A DNA stretch of 64,000 nt from Buttiauxella gaviniae. GTDB taxonomy: Bacteria > Pseudomonadota > Gammaproteobacteria > Enterobacterales > Enterobacteriaceae. Under the pieces are notes generated by a model, which saw only the letters and a list, made by a program, of their open reading frames with translations, was not told where the DNA came from and did no database searches. The DNA lies in NCBI RefSeq assembly GCF_040786275.1, contig NZ_JBFMVT010000002.1, positions 1,798,001 through 1,862,000 on the forward strand. The letters are read 5' to 3'. This document shows positions 8,281 to 16,649 of the stretch, one piece after another; position 1 is the stretch's first letter, and each line of letters starts with the position of its first letter. The position numbers and the translations under genes are program-made.

Positions 8281-10397
8281 GCAACGTTGTCCTCACTGGC
8301 ACTTTCCATGCGCTTCGCTGCTTCCTGACGCAAACGGCGATTTTCACGGCGCGATTTCCACGTCAGCCAGAACAGGTCAAACACACAACGAATGATGATA
8401 AGCAGGGAACGGAATGGGTTGTCCTGCGGTTTCGGCGGGTGAATCCAGGCATCCGCACGCGCCAGCACCACACGCACCAGTTCACGGCGGCGGTCCAGGG
8501 GGATCTCCTCAAACATCAGGCGAATGGCTTGCTCGTCACTGGCAATCACTTGCACCGGAATGCTGATAGAGCCGGATTTCAACTGCAGTTCGATCTCTTC
8601 AATTTCATCGCTCAGATGCCGGTCATCCGGCACCGCGATTCGGCAGCCGCCCATTGATAAATCAAGCGTATGGCTGCGCGATGAAATACCGCTGGCGTAA
8701 TGGATGACGACCGGAACATCGACATCAATACGAATCGTTTTGCGCGTCTGACGCGTTTCGCGGGCCACGGCAATGGCCGCCAGCAGGAACACCAGGCTGT
8801 ATAAGCCCCAGCCGACGTTCAGGGCGATAACGTTGGGGTCGACGCCAAAGTAATCATGCGCGCAGGCACGCACAATCCCGGCGATGACCGCCACCGCCAG
8901 TAATATCGCGATAATCACATGAGGGCGCACCACGCTGAAATCGAAGTAACCGACGTTCAGTAGCGCACCTTTGTCCGTGACGTTGAACTTGCCGCGTTTC
9001 GGGAACAGCATGGTGATAAACGTCGGCAAAACCAGGTGGAACGCCAGCACCATGTCGTAAATCTCACCCCAGAAGCTGTAGCGGTAACGCCCGTTCATCC
9101 TGGAGTTGAGGTAGATCGTGAGCAACAGGTGCGGCAGCGCATAAGCAAAAATCAGCGCAGCCGAAGAGTGAATGATGTTCAGGTTAAACAGCAAATACGC
9201 CAGCGGCGCGGTGAGAAACGCGATTCGTGGCAAAGCAAACTGGAAATAGAGCATCGCGCTGAGGTAACAGCAGCGCTGCTGCCATGTCAGGCCGCGCCCA
9301 AACAGCGGGTTATCCATGCGGAATATTTGCGTCATGCCACGCGCCCAGCGGGTACGCTGAATGACGTGCAGCACCAGACGTTCAGTGGCTAACCCCGCCG
9401 CCAGCGGGATATCCAGGAAGGCAGATTTCCAGCCCAGGCGCTGCATTTTCAGCGCGGTGTGTGCATCTTCGGTAACAGTTTCGACCGCGAAGCCGCCGAT
9501 TTCTTCAAGCGCGCTACGGCGGATCACGGCACAAGAACCGCAGAAGAACGTTGCGTTCCAGTTATCGTTACCCTGCTGGATTGGGCCGTAGAACAGCGAA
9601 CCTTCGTTAGGGATATTGCGCCCGCCCGATAAGTTACGTTCAAACGGATCCGGCGAGTAGAAGTAGTGTGGCGTTTGTAACAGCGCCAGTTTCGGATCTT
9701 TGAGGAAGGCCCCTACCGTCGCCTGCAGGAAAATACGCGTGGCAACGTGGTCACAGTCAAAGACGCAAATCAGCTCACCTTTAGTGAGTTTCATGGCGTG
9801 GTTGAGGTTACCGGCTTTGGCGTGGGAGTTATCGTTTCGCGTGATATATCCGACACCTACGTCCGCCGCAAACACCGCAAACTCGCGCCGTTTACCGTCA
9901 TCAAGCAGGTAGATTTTTATTTTATCGCGCGGATAGTCGATACATTGCGCGGCGAGCACGGTGTCGCGCACTACTTCCAGACTTTCGTTGTAGCTGGGAA
10001 TATAAACATCCACCGTCGGCCAGGTTGAGGTATCGTCCGGCAACGGCACAATTCCCCTTTTCAACGGAAAAGCGGTTTGCAGATAGCTCAGTAATAAGAT
10101 TACCCAGATATACAGTTCAGCTAAAAATAACCCCACGCCAAGAATGGCTTCTATTTCAGAATTAAAGTGCAGGGTTTGCGTGGCGCGAAAATAAATATAA
10201 CGCGTGGACATCAAGACTGAGACCACCATCATGATTATCGACACGCTGTGTTTTTTGCTGAAGCCAAGAACAAACAGAATAGCGAGGCTAATAAAGCCAA
10301 AGATATACTGCTTCTGGCTGTCCATGGGCGTAATAATGATAAGCACCGCTATTGGCGCTAACACCAATAGCAGTAAACAAAACAGGACCTTTTTCAT
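8277..10397 (-). CDS. bcsA: Cellulose synthase catalytic subunit BcsA (GT2, PilZ)
   Basis: A 706-residue inner-membrane glycosyltransferase that polymerises UDP-glucose to beta-1,4-glucan and feeds it through its own channel. The catalytic motifs are intact: LLDDGKR (D166, D167), the metal-binding FDCDH (D214, D216), the catalytic TED (309-311) and QRTRW (347-351). The c-di-GMP-binding PilZ domain shows RETRQTR (546-552) and DLSMGG (579-584), so the enzyme should be activated by c-di-GMP. Membrane helices lie on both sides of the GT2 domain. It lacks the roughly 150-residue N-terminal extension of E. coli BcsA (872 residues), as do other type I enzymes. It follows bcsQ by 19 bases. Confidence 0.97.
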   Translation of the reverse strand: MKKVLFCLLLLVLAPIAVLIIITPMDSQKQYIFGFISLAILFVLGFSKKHSVSIIMMVVSVLMSTRYIYFRATQTLHFNSEIEAILGVGLFLAELYIWVILLLSYLQTAFPLKRGIVPLPDDTSTWPTVDVYIPSYNESLEVVRDTVLAAQCIDYPRDKIKIYLLDDGKRREFAVFAADVGVGYITRNDNSHAKAGNLNHAMKLTKGELICVFDCDHVATRIFLQATVGAFLKDPKLALLQTPHYFYSPDPFERNLSGGRNIPNEGSLFYGPIQQGNDNWNATFFCGSCAVIRRSALEEIGGFAVETVTEDAHTALKMQRLGWKSAFLDIPLAAGLATERLVLHVIQRTRWARGMTQIFRMDNPLFGRGLTWQQRCCYLSAMLYFQFALPRIAFLTAPLAYLLFNLNIIHSSAALIFAYALPHLLLTIYLNSRMNGRYRYSFWGEIYDMVLAFHLVLPTFITMLFPKRGKFNVTDKGALLNVGYFDFSVVRPHVIIAILLAVAVIAGIVRACAHDYFGVDPNVIALNVGWGLYSLVFLLAAIAVARETRQTRKTIRIDVDVPVVIHYASGISSRSHTLDLSMGGCRIAVPDDRHLSDEIEEIELQLKSGSISIPVQVIASDEQAIRLMFEEIPLDRRRELVRVVLARADAWIHPPKPQDNPFRSLLIIIRCVFDLFWLTWKSRRENRRLRQEAAKRMESASEDNVA

Positions 10398-10416
10398 AGG
10401 ACATCCTGGATGATTG

Positions 10417-11220
10417 TCAGAAATTTGACGTTCTCAAGGCGGCATGCACCGCGCCATCACCAATTTTTATATCGAGCAGGCCGGCCACTCGCTTGCTGAT
10501 CAGCTCAATATCAAAAGCCGCAGCGGAAGCCGGGCTGAAATCGAATATTGATTGCTGAGAGGCGTTGGCTTCGGCCACACTTTCATCGCGGTTAATAATG
10601 CCAAGTAGACGATCACCAAGACGCTGCTGCATAAAGGCGGTTACGTCGCGACTAATATGGCGGCGATTATCGCTTTGGTTGAGAACAAAATAATATCCCG
10701 CTTTATTGTTTAGCGGCTCGCCAATCAGGCGATGGTTTTCAATGTGCGGCAGCAGTGAAAGCGAAGCGGTATCCGCAAGCAGGGTCACCAGATGCAAATC
10801 AGCCAGGCGCGATACCGCTTTAAGCGCAGGATTCGGCCCCGGCGGGAAATCGGCGATAATCACAAGCCCCGGATAATTAAGCAGCGTGCTTAATCCGCGC
10901 ATTAAAAAATGGCTGTCGGTCGCCAGGCTGTGTTCAAATTCGAGGCGCTGTTCTTCGCTGACATCGCCATACGGCAGCACAAACATATTGCTACCGGCAG
11001 TGAGAACCGACTGGCTCCAGTCGGCTGATTCAATCGCTTTTGCCACGTAGCCGCGGCCATCAGACAAAGGCACACCAAAATGCAGGCGCAGCGCATTTTG
11101 CACATCAAAATCTATCGCCAGCACTTTGCTGCCAGCCCGAGCCAACGCATACGCCAGATTGGCGGTAACCGTGGTTTTCCCTACTCCGCCTTTTGGCGAG
11201 CAAACACACACTAACGGCAT
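10417..11220 (-). CDS. bcsQ: BcsQ, MinD/ParA-like ATPase of cellulose synthesis
   Basis: A 267-residue P-loop ATPase of the ParA/MinD (SIMIBI) class with the deviant Walker A motif SPKGGVGKTT (residues 8-17) and AIDFDVQN as the switch region. In E. coli BcsQ is needed for cellulose production, is pole-associated and works with BcsR as part of the synthase machinery. Here the partner position is taken by the proline-rich BcsO instead of BcsR. Its start overlaps the 3' end of bcsO by 10 bases, and it is followed by bcsA. Length agrees with the family (about 250). Confidence 0.93.
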   Translation of the reverse strand: MPLVCVCSPKGGVGKTTVTANLAYALARAGSKVLAIDFDVQNALRLHFGVPLSDGRGYVAKAIESADWSQSVLTAGSNMFVLPYGDVSEEQRLEFEHSLATDSHFLMRGLSTLLNYPGLVIIADFPPGPNPALKAVSRLADLHLVTLLADTASLSLLPHIENHRLIGEPLNNKAGYYFVLNQSDNRRHISRDVTAFMQQRLGDRLLGIINRDESVAEANASQQSIFDFSPASAAAFDIELISKRVAGLLDIKIGDGAVHAALRTSNF

Positions 11221-11804
11221 GACGCAATCATCTCCAGCAACGGTTGTAGCGGTAAGTCTTTGGCGGGATGACTCCGCGCCGTGTTCCCTTTGGCTGCGAA
11301 CAGTTTGTCAAAACGCACAGGTTCTGGAGTTTCCGAGACCTGAGGCACAGAAACCAGGGCGGGTTTCACAGTTTCTTTTATCGCTTCTTTAACCGGTTCT
11401 ATCGTCGCTTCAGGCTGAGCCGCAGGCGCAAGTTGTTCAAACAACGTTGCGGTTGCAGGTTTATTTTGCGCGGGCTCTGCACTTTGCGGCAGAGCGCTAT
11501 TCAGGCTGTTAAGAATCGAGCCTTGCGAAGCAGAATTGTCGATAGGTTGCGCCGCCCCCGGTTTGAAGTGGCTGCTATCAAACTCATTCGCTTTCACCGC
11601 CTGAGGAACAGGCACGGCAATACTCTCTGCCTGAGAGAGCACCGAACCCTCATTCTCAGCATTCATTAACTGTTTGATTATCGCCCAGTTGCTTTTATCC
11701 GAGTGTTGGTTTTGCGCCGACATATCCTTGAATTCGATAGCGCCAGTGTGAGTCTTATCCTTGAATCGCTGTAAATCATCATAGTTTTTCATTGCGACAC
11801 TCAT
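11211..11804 (-). CDS. bcsO: Proline-rich cellulose operon protein, BcsO-like
   Basis: The first gene of the operon encodes 197 residues of low-complexity sequence rich in A, P, E, Q and K, with no signal peptide or membrane segment. An N-terminal part (MKNYDDLQRFKDKTHTGAI, then SNWAIIKQLMNAENEGSVL) looks folded or conserved. A disordered middle is followed by a C-terminal VRFDKLFA plus LQPLLEMIA helix. Such proline-rich proteins, named BcsO, BcsP or BcsH, occur in bcsD-containing operons and are proposed scaffold partners of BcsD. The start could instead be the second ATG at 11792; neither has a strong ribosome site. Name assigned mainly by composition and operon position. Confidence 0.7.
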   Translation of the reverse strand: MSVAMKNYDDLQRFKDKTHTGAIEFKDMSAQNQHSDKSNWAIIKQLMNAENEGSVLSQAESIAVPVPQAVKANEFDSSHFKPGAAQPIDNSASQGSILNSLNSALPQSAEPAQNKPATATLFEQLAPAAQPEATIEPVKEAIKETVKPALVSVPQVSETPEPVRFDKLFAAKGNTARSHPAKDLPLQPLLEMIASCR

Positions 11805-12340
11805 GATTTATAAGACATTTATATTTGATACGTAAATATAAAGCGTAAACCATTACTATTAGAAAGTCTTTTCAGGTAATAAATTTGGCTTATTGACATA
11901 ATGAATTATAATTAATTTCCATCCGTTATAATTTCTTTTCTTATTGTTATACGCCGAGTAAAACCACGCTATTTCAAGCCAATATATCGTTAGCAGGAGA
12001 CATCTCTCCATCTTTTTTTCTTATTAATAACTATCTAAGCAGCAAGATGAATAGATTTGCGGTTAAGCGATATTTACAACTATTGCATTAAAGGTAGCAG
12101 ACTTTTTTTGTGGATTCACACACATAAAGAGTATTTATGGTCAGCAAATATTTCGCGTAGAGAATTAACATTATAAGATGGGTGAATGTTTTTGGGGATT
12201 TTTTAGAGTGTGCTGCTATTCCACATAAAGGACAGTGAAATAGAATTGTGTGCTCGAGGGTAACTCCATTATTGATCGCGGTCTTAAATTACATCATTGG
12301 GGTGAGTGATATAAAAATGCGGCATGAGAGTTGAGCAGAA

Positions 12341-12448
12341 GGCGGGTGGCGCTGCGCTTATCCGCCCTACGAACACATTTTGTAGGTTTGATAAGCGTTA
12401 GCGCCATCAAACATCTTCGGATGGGTGACGCTGCGCACTCGCCCTACC
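12341..12448. repeat. REP/BIME cluster of three palindromic units
   Basis: Three related hairpin units (for example GGCGGGTGGCGCTGCGCTTA followed by TCCGCCC) lie in alternating orientation downstream of dppF. Similar units recur at 16543-16619, 19721-19751, 56114-56143, 61366-61443 and 63644-63668, always next to gene ends, as is usual for REP elements. Confidence 0.8.
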
Positions 12449-12451
12449 ATT

Positions 12452-12477
12452 AAAAAGCCGGGAAACTTCCCGGCTTT
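12452..12477 (-). terminator. Rho-independent terminator of the dpp operon
   Basis: On the minus strand GCCGGGAA and TTCCCGGC form a perfect stem followed by TTTTTAAT, directly after the dppF stop at 12483. Confidence 0.9.
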
Positions 12478-12482
12478 ACCTT

Positions 12483-13487
12483 TTAACGAATCTCTACATT
12501 CTCATCCTGATCAACAGCAAAACAAGCCACCAGTTGACCACCGTACTCTTTAAGCTGCGGTTGCAACTGCGTGCACGGCCCGAAGCGGCGGCGGCAGCGG
12601 GCGTTGAACGCACAGCCTGGAGGTGGGTTCAGCGGGCTTGGCAGCTCGCCGGTTAGCTTGATGCGCTCGCGACGATCGTCCGGGTTCAGGCGTGGCGTTG
12701 CAGAGAGCAGCGCCTGAGTGTACGGGTGGCGCGGGTTCGAGAAGATCTGGTCTTTGGTGCCCTTCTCTACGCAGCGTCCCAGGTACATCACCATCACTTC
12801 GTCGGCGATGTGTTCAACCACCGATAAATCGTGGGAGATGAACACGTACGACAGCCCCATTTCCTGCTGCAAGTCCATCATCAGGTTCAGCACCTGCGCG
12901 CGTACGGATACATCGAGTGCGGAGACCGGTTCGTCGGCAATTACCACGTCCGGGTCTAACATCAGTCCACGGGCGATGGCGATACGCTGGCGCTGGCCGC
13001 CGGAAAACATGTGCGGGTAGCGGTCGTAATGTTCGGTTTTCAGGCCGACTTTCGCCATCATCGCCAGCGCTTTTTCACGTCGTTCCGCTTTGCTCAGGCT
13101 GGTGTTGATTTGCAGCGGCTCTTCGAGAATTTGCCCCACTTTTTTACGCGGATTTAGCGAACCGTACGGGTTCTGGAAGACGATCTGGATTTTCTGACGA
13201 CGCAGCTTTTCCGATGTTTCATCCGGTTTAAGCAGATCCTGGCCCTGGTAGTAAAGCTCACCGCCGGTCGGGATTTCAATCATCGTCAGCAGGCGACCGA
13301 GCGTGGATTTACCGCAGCCGGATTCGCCCACTACCGCCAGCGTTTTGCCGCGTTCCAGGTCAAATGAAACGCCGTCCAGCGCTTTGACCAGGCGTTCCTG
13401 GCCGAAAATGCCTTTCTTCACTGGGTAGTGTTTTTTCAGGTCGATGGCCTGCAACAGCGGCTGCGTGGTGGCCTTATCGGTACTCAT
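12483..13487 (-). CDS. dppF: Dipeptide ABC transporter ATPase DppF
   Basis: A 334-residue ABC ATPase, the same length as E. coli DppF and nearly identical to it. Walker A is GESGCGKST (about 55-63), the signature is FSGGQRQR, and Walker B ends in VVIADEP. The C-terminal oligopeptide-transporter cysteine motif ([17 protein letters not shown]), which binds an iron-sulphur cluster or metal in this family, is intact. With DppD it powers import of di- and tripeptides, and of haem and 5-aminolevulinate in E. coli. Its ATG overlaps the dppD stop by four bases. It is the last gene of the operon. Confidence 0.97.
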   Translation of the reverse strand: MSTDKATTQPLLQAIDLKKHYPVKKGIFGQERLVKALDGVSFDLERGKTLAVVGESGCGKSTLGRLLTMIEIPTGGELYYQGQDLLKPDETSEKLRRQKIQIVFQNPYGSLNPRKKVGQILEEPLQINTSLSKAERREKALAMMAKVGLKTEHYDRYPHMFSGGQRQRIAIARGLMLDPDVVIADEPVSALDVSVRAQVLNLMMDLQQEMGLSYVFISHDLSVVEHIADEVMVMYLGRCVEKGTKDQIFSNPRHPYTQALLSATPRLNPDDRRERIKLTGELPSPLNPPPGCAFNARCRRRFGPCTQLQPQLKEYGGQLVACFAVDQDENVEIR

Positions 13488-14467
13488 AGGGTTGGCCTCC
13501 CGGCATCATCGAGTGGGTAGTGGCATTTGGACTGACGCCCGTTATCCACCAGGTTCAATTCGGGTTCTACGCTGCGGCATTTATCTGTCGCATACGGGCA
13601 GCGCGGATTGAGCAGGCAGCCGTTCGGGCGATCGTATTTGCCCGGAACCACACCCGGCAGCGAGGCCAGACGGGCTTTGTCCTGCGCAAATTCAGGCAAC
13701 GCACGCAGCAGCGCCTGGGTATACGGATGGCGTGGCGCACGGAAAATATCGTGCGACGCCCCCGTTTCCACGACCTGGCCTGCGTACATTACGATGATTT
13801 TGTGTGCCGCTTCAGCCACCAGCGCAAGGTCATGGGTGATCAGGATCAGCGCCATGTTCTCTTTTTGCTGGAGCTCCAGTAATAGCTCAATGATTTGCGC
13901 CTGAATGGTAACGTCCAGGGCAGTGGTCGGTTCATCGGCAATCAATAACTTAGGACGACAGGCAATCGCCATGGCGATCATCACACGCTGGCTCATACCG
14001 CCGGAAAGCTGGTGCGGGTAAACGTCCAGGCGCGAGGCCGCATCCGGAATACCCACCAGGTTCAGCAGGTCGATTGCGCGCTGACGACGGGTGCTTTTGT
14101 TCCCGCCCTGGTGCACTTTGATGGCTTCCATGATCTGGAAACCGACCGTGTAGCATGGGTTGAGGCTGGTCATCGGGTCCTGGAAGATCATCGCGACTTC
14201 CGCGCCCACCAGGTTACGGCGCTCTTTCTCAGAAATCTTCTGAAGATCCTGGCCGTTAAATTCCAGTTTGTCCGCCATTACGCGGCCCGGGTAATCGATC
14301 AGCCCCATAATCGCCAGCGAGCTGACTGATTTACCGGAGCCGGATTCCCCGACAATACCGACAACTTCGCCTTGATTTACGCTATAACTCACGCGGTCTA
14401 CGGCACGGAACGGTGTCTTTTCGTCGCCGAAATGCACCGATAATTTATCTACATTCAATAACGCCAT
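13484..14467 (-). CDS. dppD: Dipeptide ABC transporter ATPase DppD
   Basis: A 327-residue ABC ATPase equal in length to E. coli DppD. Walker A is GESGSGKSV, the signature is LSGGMSQR and Walker B is LLIADEP. The C-terminal region carries the cysteine cluster ([15 protein letters not shown]) typical of peptide-uptake ATPases. It forms a heterodimer with DppF on the cytoplasmic face of DppBC. It lies 11 bases after dppC and overlaps dppF by four bases, so translation is coupled. Confidence 0.97.
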   Translation of the reverse strand: MALLNVDKLSVHFGDEKTPFRAVDRVSYSVNQGEVVGIVGESGSGKSVSSLAIMGLIDYPGRVMADKLEFNGQDLQKISEKERRNLVGAEVAMIFQDPMTSLNPCYTVGFQIMEAIKVHQGGNKSTRRQRAIDLLNLVGIPDAASRLDVYPHQLSGGMSQRVMIAMAIACRPKLLIADEPTTALDVTIQAQIIELLLELQQKENMALILITHDLALVAEAAHKIIVMYAGQVVETGASHDIFRAPRHPYTQALLRALPEFAQDKARLASLPGVVPGKYDRPNGCLLNPRCPYATDKCRSVEPELNLVDNGRQSKCHYPLDDAGRPTL

Positions 14468-14478
14468 TACGTAGCCCT

Positions 14479-15396
14479 TTACTGCTTGAGTTTAGGATCG
14501 AGCGCGTCACGCAGCCCGTCACCCATCAGGTTAAATGCCAGCACCGTCAGCAGGATTGCGACACCAGGGAAGGTGACGACCCACCAGGCGCTTTGCGCGA
14601 ACTGCAACACGTCAGAGAGCATGGTGCCCCACTCTGGTGTTGGCGGTTGCGCACCCATGCCAAGGAAGCCGAGGGCGGCCATATCGAGAATGGCGTTAGA
14701 GAAGCCAAGAGAGGCCTGGACGATAAGCGGTGCCAGGCAGTTTGGTAAAATGTTGATGAACATCTGGCGCATCGAGCCCGCCCCCGCAACGCGCGAGGCG
14801 GTCACATAGTCGCGGTGTACTTCCACCAGCACCGCACCGCGCGTGAGTCGCACATAGTGCGGCAACGCAACGAAGGTTAGTGCCAGAGAGGCGTTCACGA
14901 TAGACGGGCCAAAGATTGCCACCAGTACCAACGCCAACAGCAGGCTTGGCAGCGCCAGCATGATGTCAACCACACGCATGATGATGTTGTCGATAAGGCC
15001 GCCGAAGTAGCCTGCAATCAGGCCAAGTACCACGCCCATAATCAGCGACAGCACAACAACGAGGCAACCCACCAGCAGCGACAGGCGAGCGCCGTACATC
15101 AGGCGAGCCATGATGTCGCGACCTACGTCGTCAGTCCCGAGCAGGAACTGCCAGCTACCGCCTTCCTGCCAGACCGGTGGATGCAGCAAAGCATCGCGGA
15201 ACTGCTCGGCAGGGCCATGCGGGGCAAGAACGTTGGCGAAGATGGCGATCAAAATCATCACGGTGACATACACCAGACCGACGACGGCACCTTTGTTACG
15301 TTTAAAGTAGTGCCAGAATTCCTGGAACGGCGTCATAGGAACAGGTGCCGCGACCACTTTATTTTCAGTCTCTTTATTTGCAGATAATTGCGTCAT
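14479..15396 (-). CDS. dppC: Dipeptide ABC transporter permease DppC
   Basis: A 305-residue inner-membrane permease with an N-terminal cytoplasmic segment, an extracytoplasmic N-domain and five or six helices of the BPD_transp_1 fold. The EAA-type coupling loop is [20 protein letters not shown], which contacts the ATPases. It is slightly longer than E. coli DppC (300) because of a longer N-terminus; the remainder aligns throughout. It follows dppB by nine bases and pairs with it to form the translocation pore. Confidence 0.96.
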   Translation of the reverse strand: MTQLSANKETENKVVAAPVPMTPFQEFWHYFKRNKGAVVGLVYVTVMILIAIFANVLAPHGPAEQFRDALLHPPVWQEGGSWQFLLGTDDVGRDIMARLMYGARLSLLVGCLVVVLSLIMGVVLGLIAGYFGGLIDNIIMRVVDIMLALPSLLLALVLVAIFGPSIVNASLALTFVALPHYVRLTRGAVLVEVHRDYVTASRVAGAGSMRQMFINILPNCLAPLIVQASLGFSNAILDMAALGFLGMGAQPPTPEWGTMLSDVLQFAQSAWWVVTFPGVAILLTVLAFNLMGDGLRDALDPKLKQ

Positions 15397-15405
15397 GATG
15401 GCCCC

Positions 15406-16425
15406 TTATTTCTTGTGGCGGATACGCGGGTTCACCACGCCGTACAGCAAGTCGACGATCAGGTTAACGAGGATAATCATCGTCGCTACCAACAATACGC
15501 CGCCCTGTACTACCGGGTAGTCACGACGTTGCAATGCATCAATCAGCCAGCGGCCAAGGCCCGGCCAGGAGAAGATGGTTTCGGTCAGAATCGCCCCTGC
15601 AAGCAAAGTACCAACCTGTAAGCCGATAACCGTTACAACCGGCAGCATGGCGTTGCGCAGAGCGTGCACCACGATAACGCGCATGCGGGTCAGGCCCTTA
15701 GCACGAGCGGTACGGATATAATCTTCGCCGAGCACTTCAAGCATGGATGAACGGGTCATACGCACGATAACCGCCAGCGGAATGGTGCCGAGCACCACGG
15801 CTGGCAGCACCATATGTGCCAGGGCGTCGATAAAGTCGCCCGGTTCGCCCCATATAGCGGTGTCTATCAGCATAAATCCGGTGAGGGGCAAGGTGTCGTC
15901 GAGGAAGACCGTATCACTGACGCGCCCCGATACTGGGGTGAGGTTCCAGTAGACGGAAACCAGCATGATTAACATCATACCCCACCAGAAAATAGGCATG
16001 GAATAGCCCGTCAGCGCGAGGCCCACAGCGGTGTGGTCAAACACGGAGCCGCGTTTAACCGCAGCCAAAACGCCAACCGGAATGCCCACGGCAACGGCGA
16101 AAATCATGGCGCAGATGCCAAGTTCCATGGTCGCTTTAAAGCGCGGTACGAACTCGTCCCACACGGGGAGACGGCTTTTTAACGAAATGCCCAGATCGCC
16201 ATGCATCACGCCCCAAATATAATGGACATATTGCTGCCACATCGGCTTGTCGAGGCCGAGTTCGGCCAACAACTGAGCATGACGTTCAGGAGAGATACCA
16301 CGCTCACCGGCCATAATCATCACCGGGTCACCGGGGATCATATGCACGAAAGCGAAGGTAAGAAGGGTGATACCGATAAACGTGGGGATGACAAGTCCCA
16401 GACGTCGGAGGATGAACTGCAACAT
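15406..16425 (-). CDS. dppB: Dipeptide ABC transporter permease DppB
   Basis: A 339-residue inner-membrane permease. The start at 16425 (MLQFILRRLGLVIPTFIG) gives exactly the length of E. coli DppB; an in-frame upstream ATG at 16482 would add 19 residues that homologues lack. The EAA loop is IRTARAKGLTRMRVIVVHAL. With DppC it makes the peptide channel. It is separated from dppA by a REP-containing gap of about 220 bp, which usually leaves dppA mRNA more abundant than the rest of the operon. Confidence 0.96.
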   Translation of the reverse strand: MLQFILRRLGLVIPTFIGITLLTFAFVHMIPGDPVMIMAGERGISPERHAQLLAELGLDKPMWQQYVHYIWGVMHGDLGISLKSRLPVWDEFVPRFKATMELGICAMIFAVAVGIPVGVLAAVKRGSVFDHTAVGLALTGYSMPIFWWGMMLIMLVSVYWNLTPVSGRVSDTVFLDDTLPLTGFMLIDTAIWGEPGDFIDALAHMVLPAVVLGTIPLAVIVRMTRSSMLEVLGEDYIRTARAKGLTRMRVIVVHALRNAMLPVVTVIGLQVGTLLAGAILTETIFSWPGLGRWLIDALQRRDYPVVQGGVLLVATMIILVNLIVDLLYGVVNPRIRHKK

Positions 16426-16542
16426 AACCCGGATTCTCTGTAATGACGGATAGCCTGGTGACTGCCCGTCTTTATTGCTCACAAATCTTTCCCTCGACTG
16501 GAGGGAATAAGTAATTCACCCGAAGCGAAAAACGGCTAAAAC

Positions 16543-16619
16543 GTAGGGCGGGTAAGCTGCGCGCCACCCGCCAAACCCACATAAGTGGTGGATGGCGCTA
16601 TCGCTTATCCACCCTACGG
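16543..16619. repeat. REP/BIME pair between dppA and dppB
   Basis: Two inverted REP-like units (GTAGGGCGGGTAAGCTGCGC and GTGGATGGCGCTATCGCTTA) form hairpins in the dppA-dppB spacer. Such elements often protect the upstream mRNA from 3' exonucleases, which would favour the binding protein over the membrane parts. Confidence 0.8.
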
Positions 16620-16649
16620 TTCAGCTAGCTTCGGGCTGGGTCCGTTTTA

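Larger units (their letters stand above)
11805..12482. other. 678-bp gap: AT-rich bcs promoter region, REP cluster, dpp terminator
   Basis: No protein gene is convincing here. The bcs-proximal 500 bp are strongly AT-rich, as expected of a regulated, possibly H-NS-bound promoter. A 21-bp palindrome (TATATTT, 7 bases, AAATATA) lies at 11820-11840, just upstream of bcsO. The distal part holds three REP-like units (12341-12448) and the dpp terminator. E. coli has bcsR, bcsEFG and yhjV in this interval; none is present. Confidence 0.7.
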
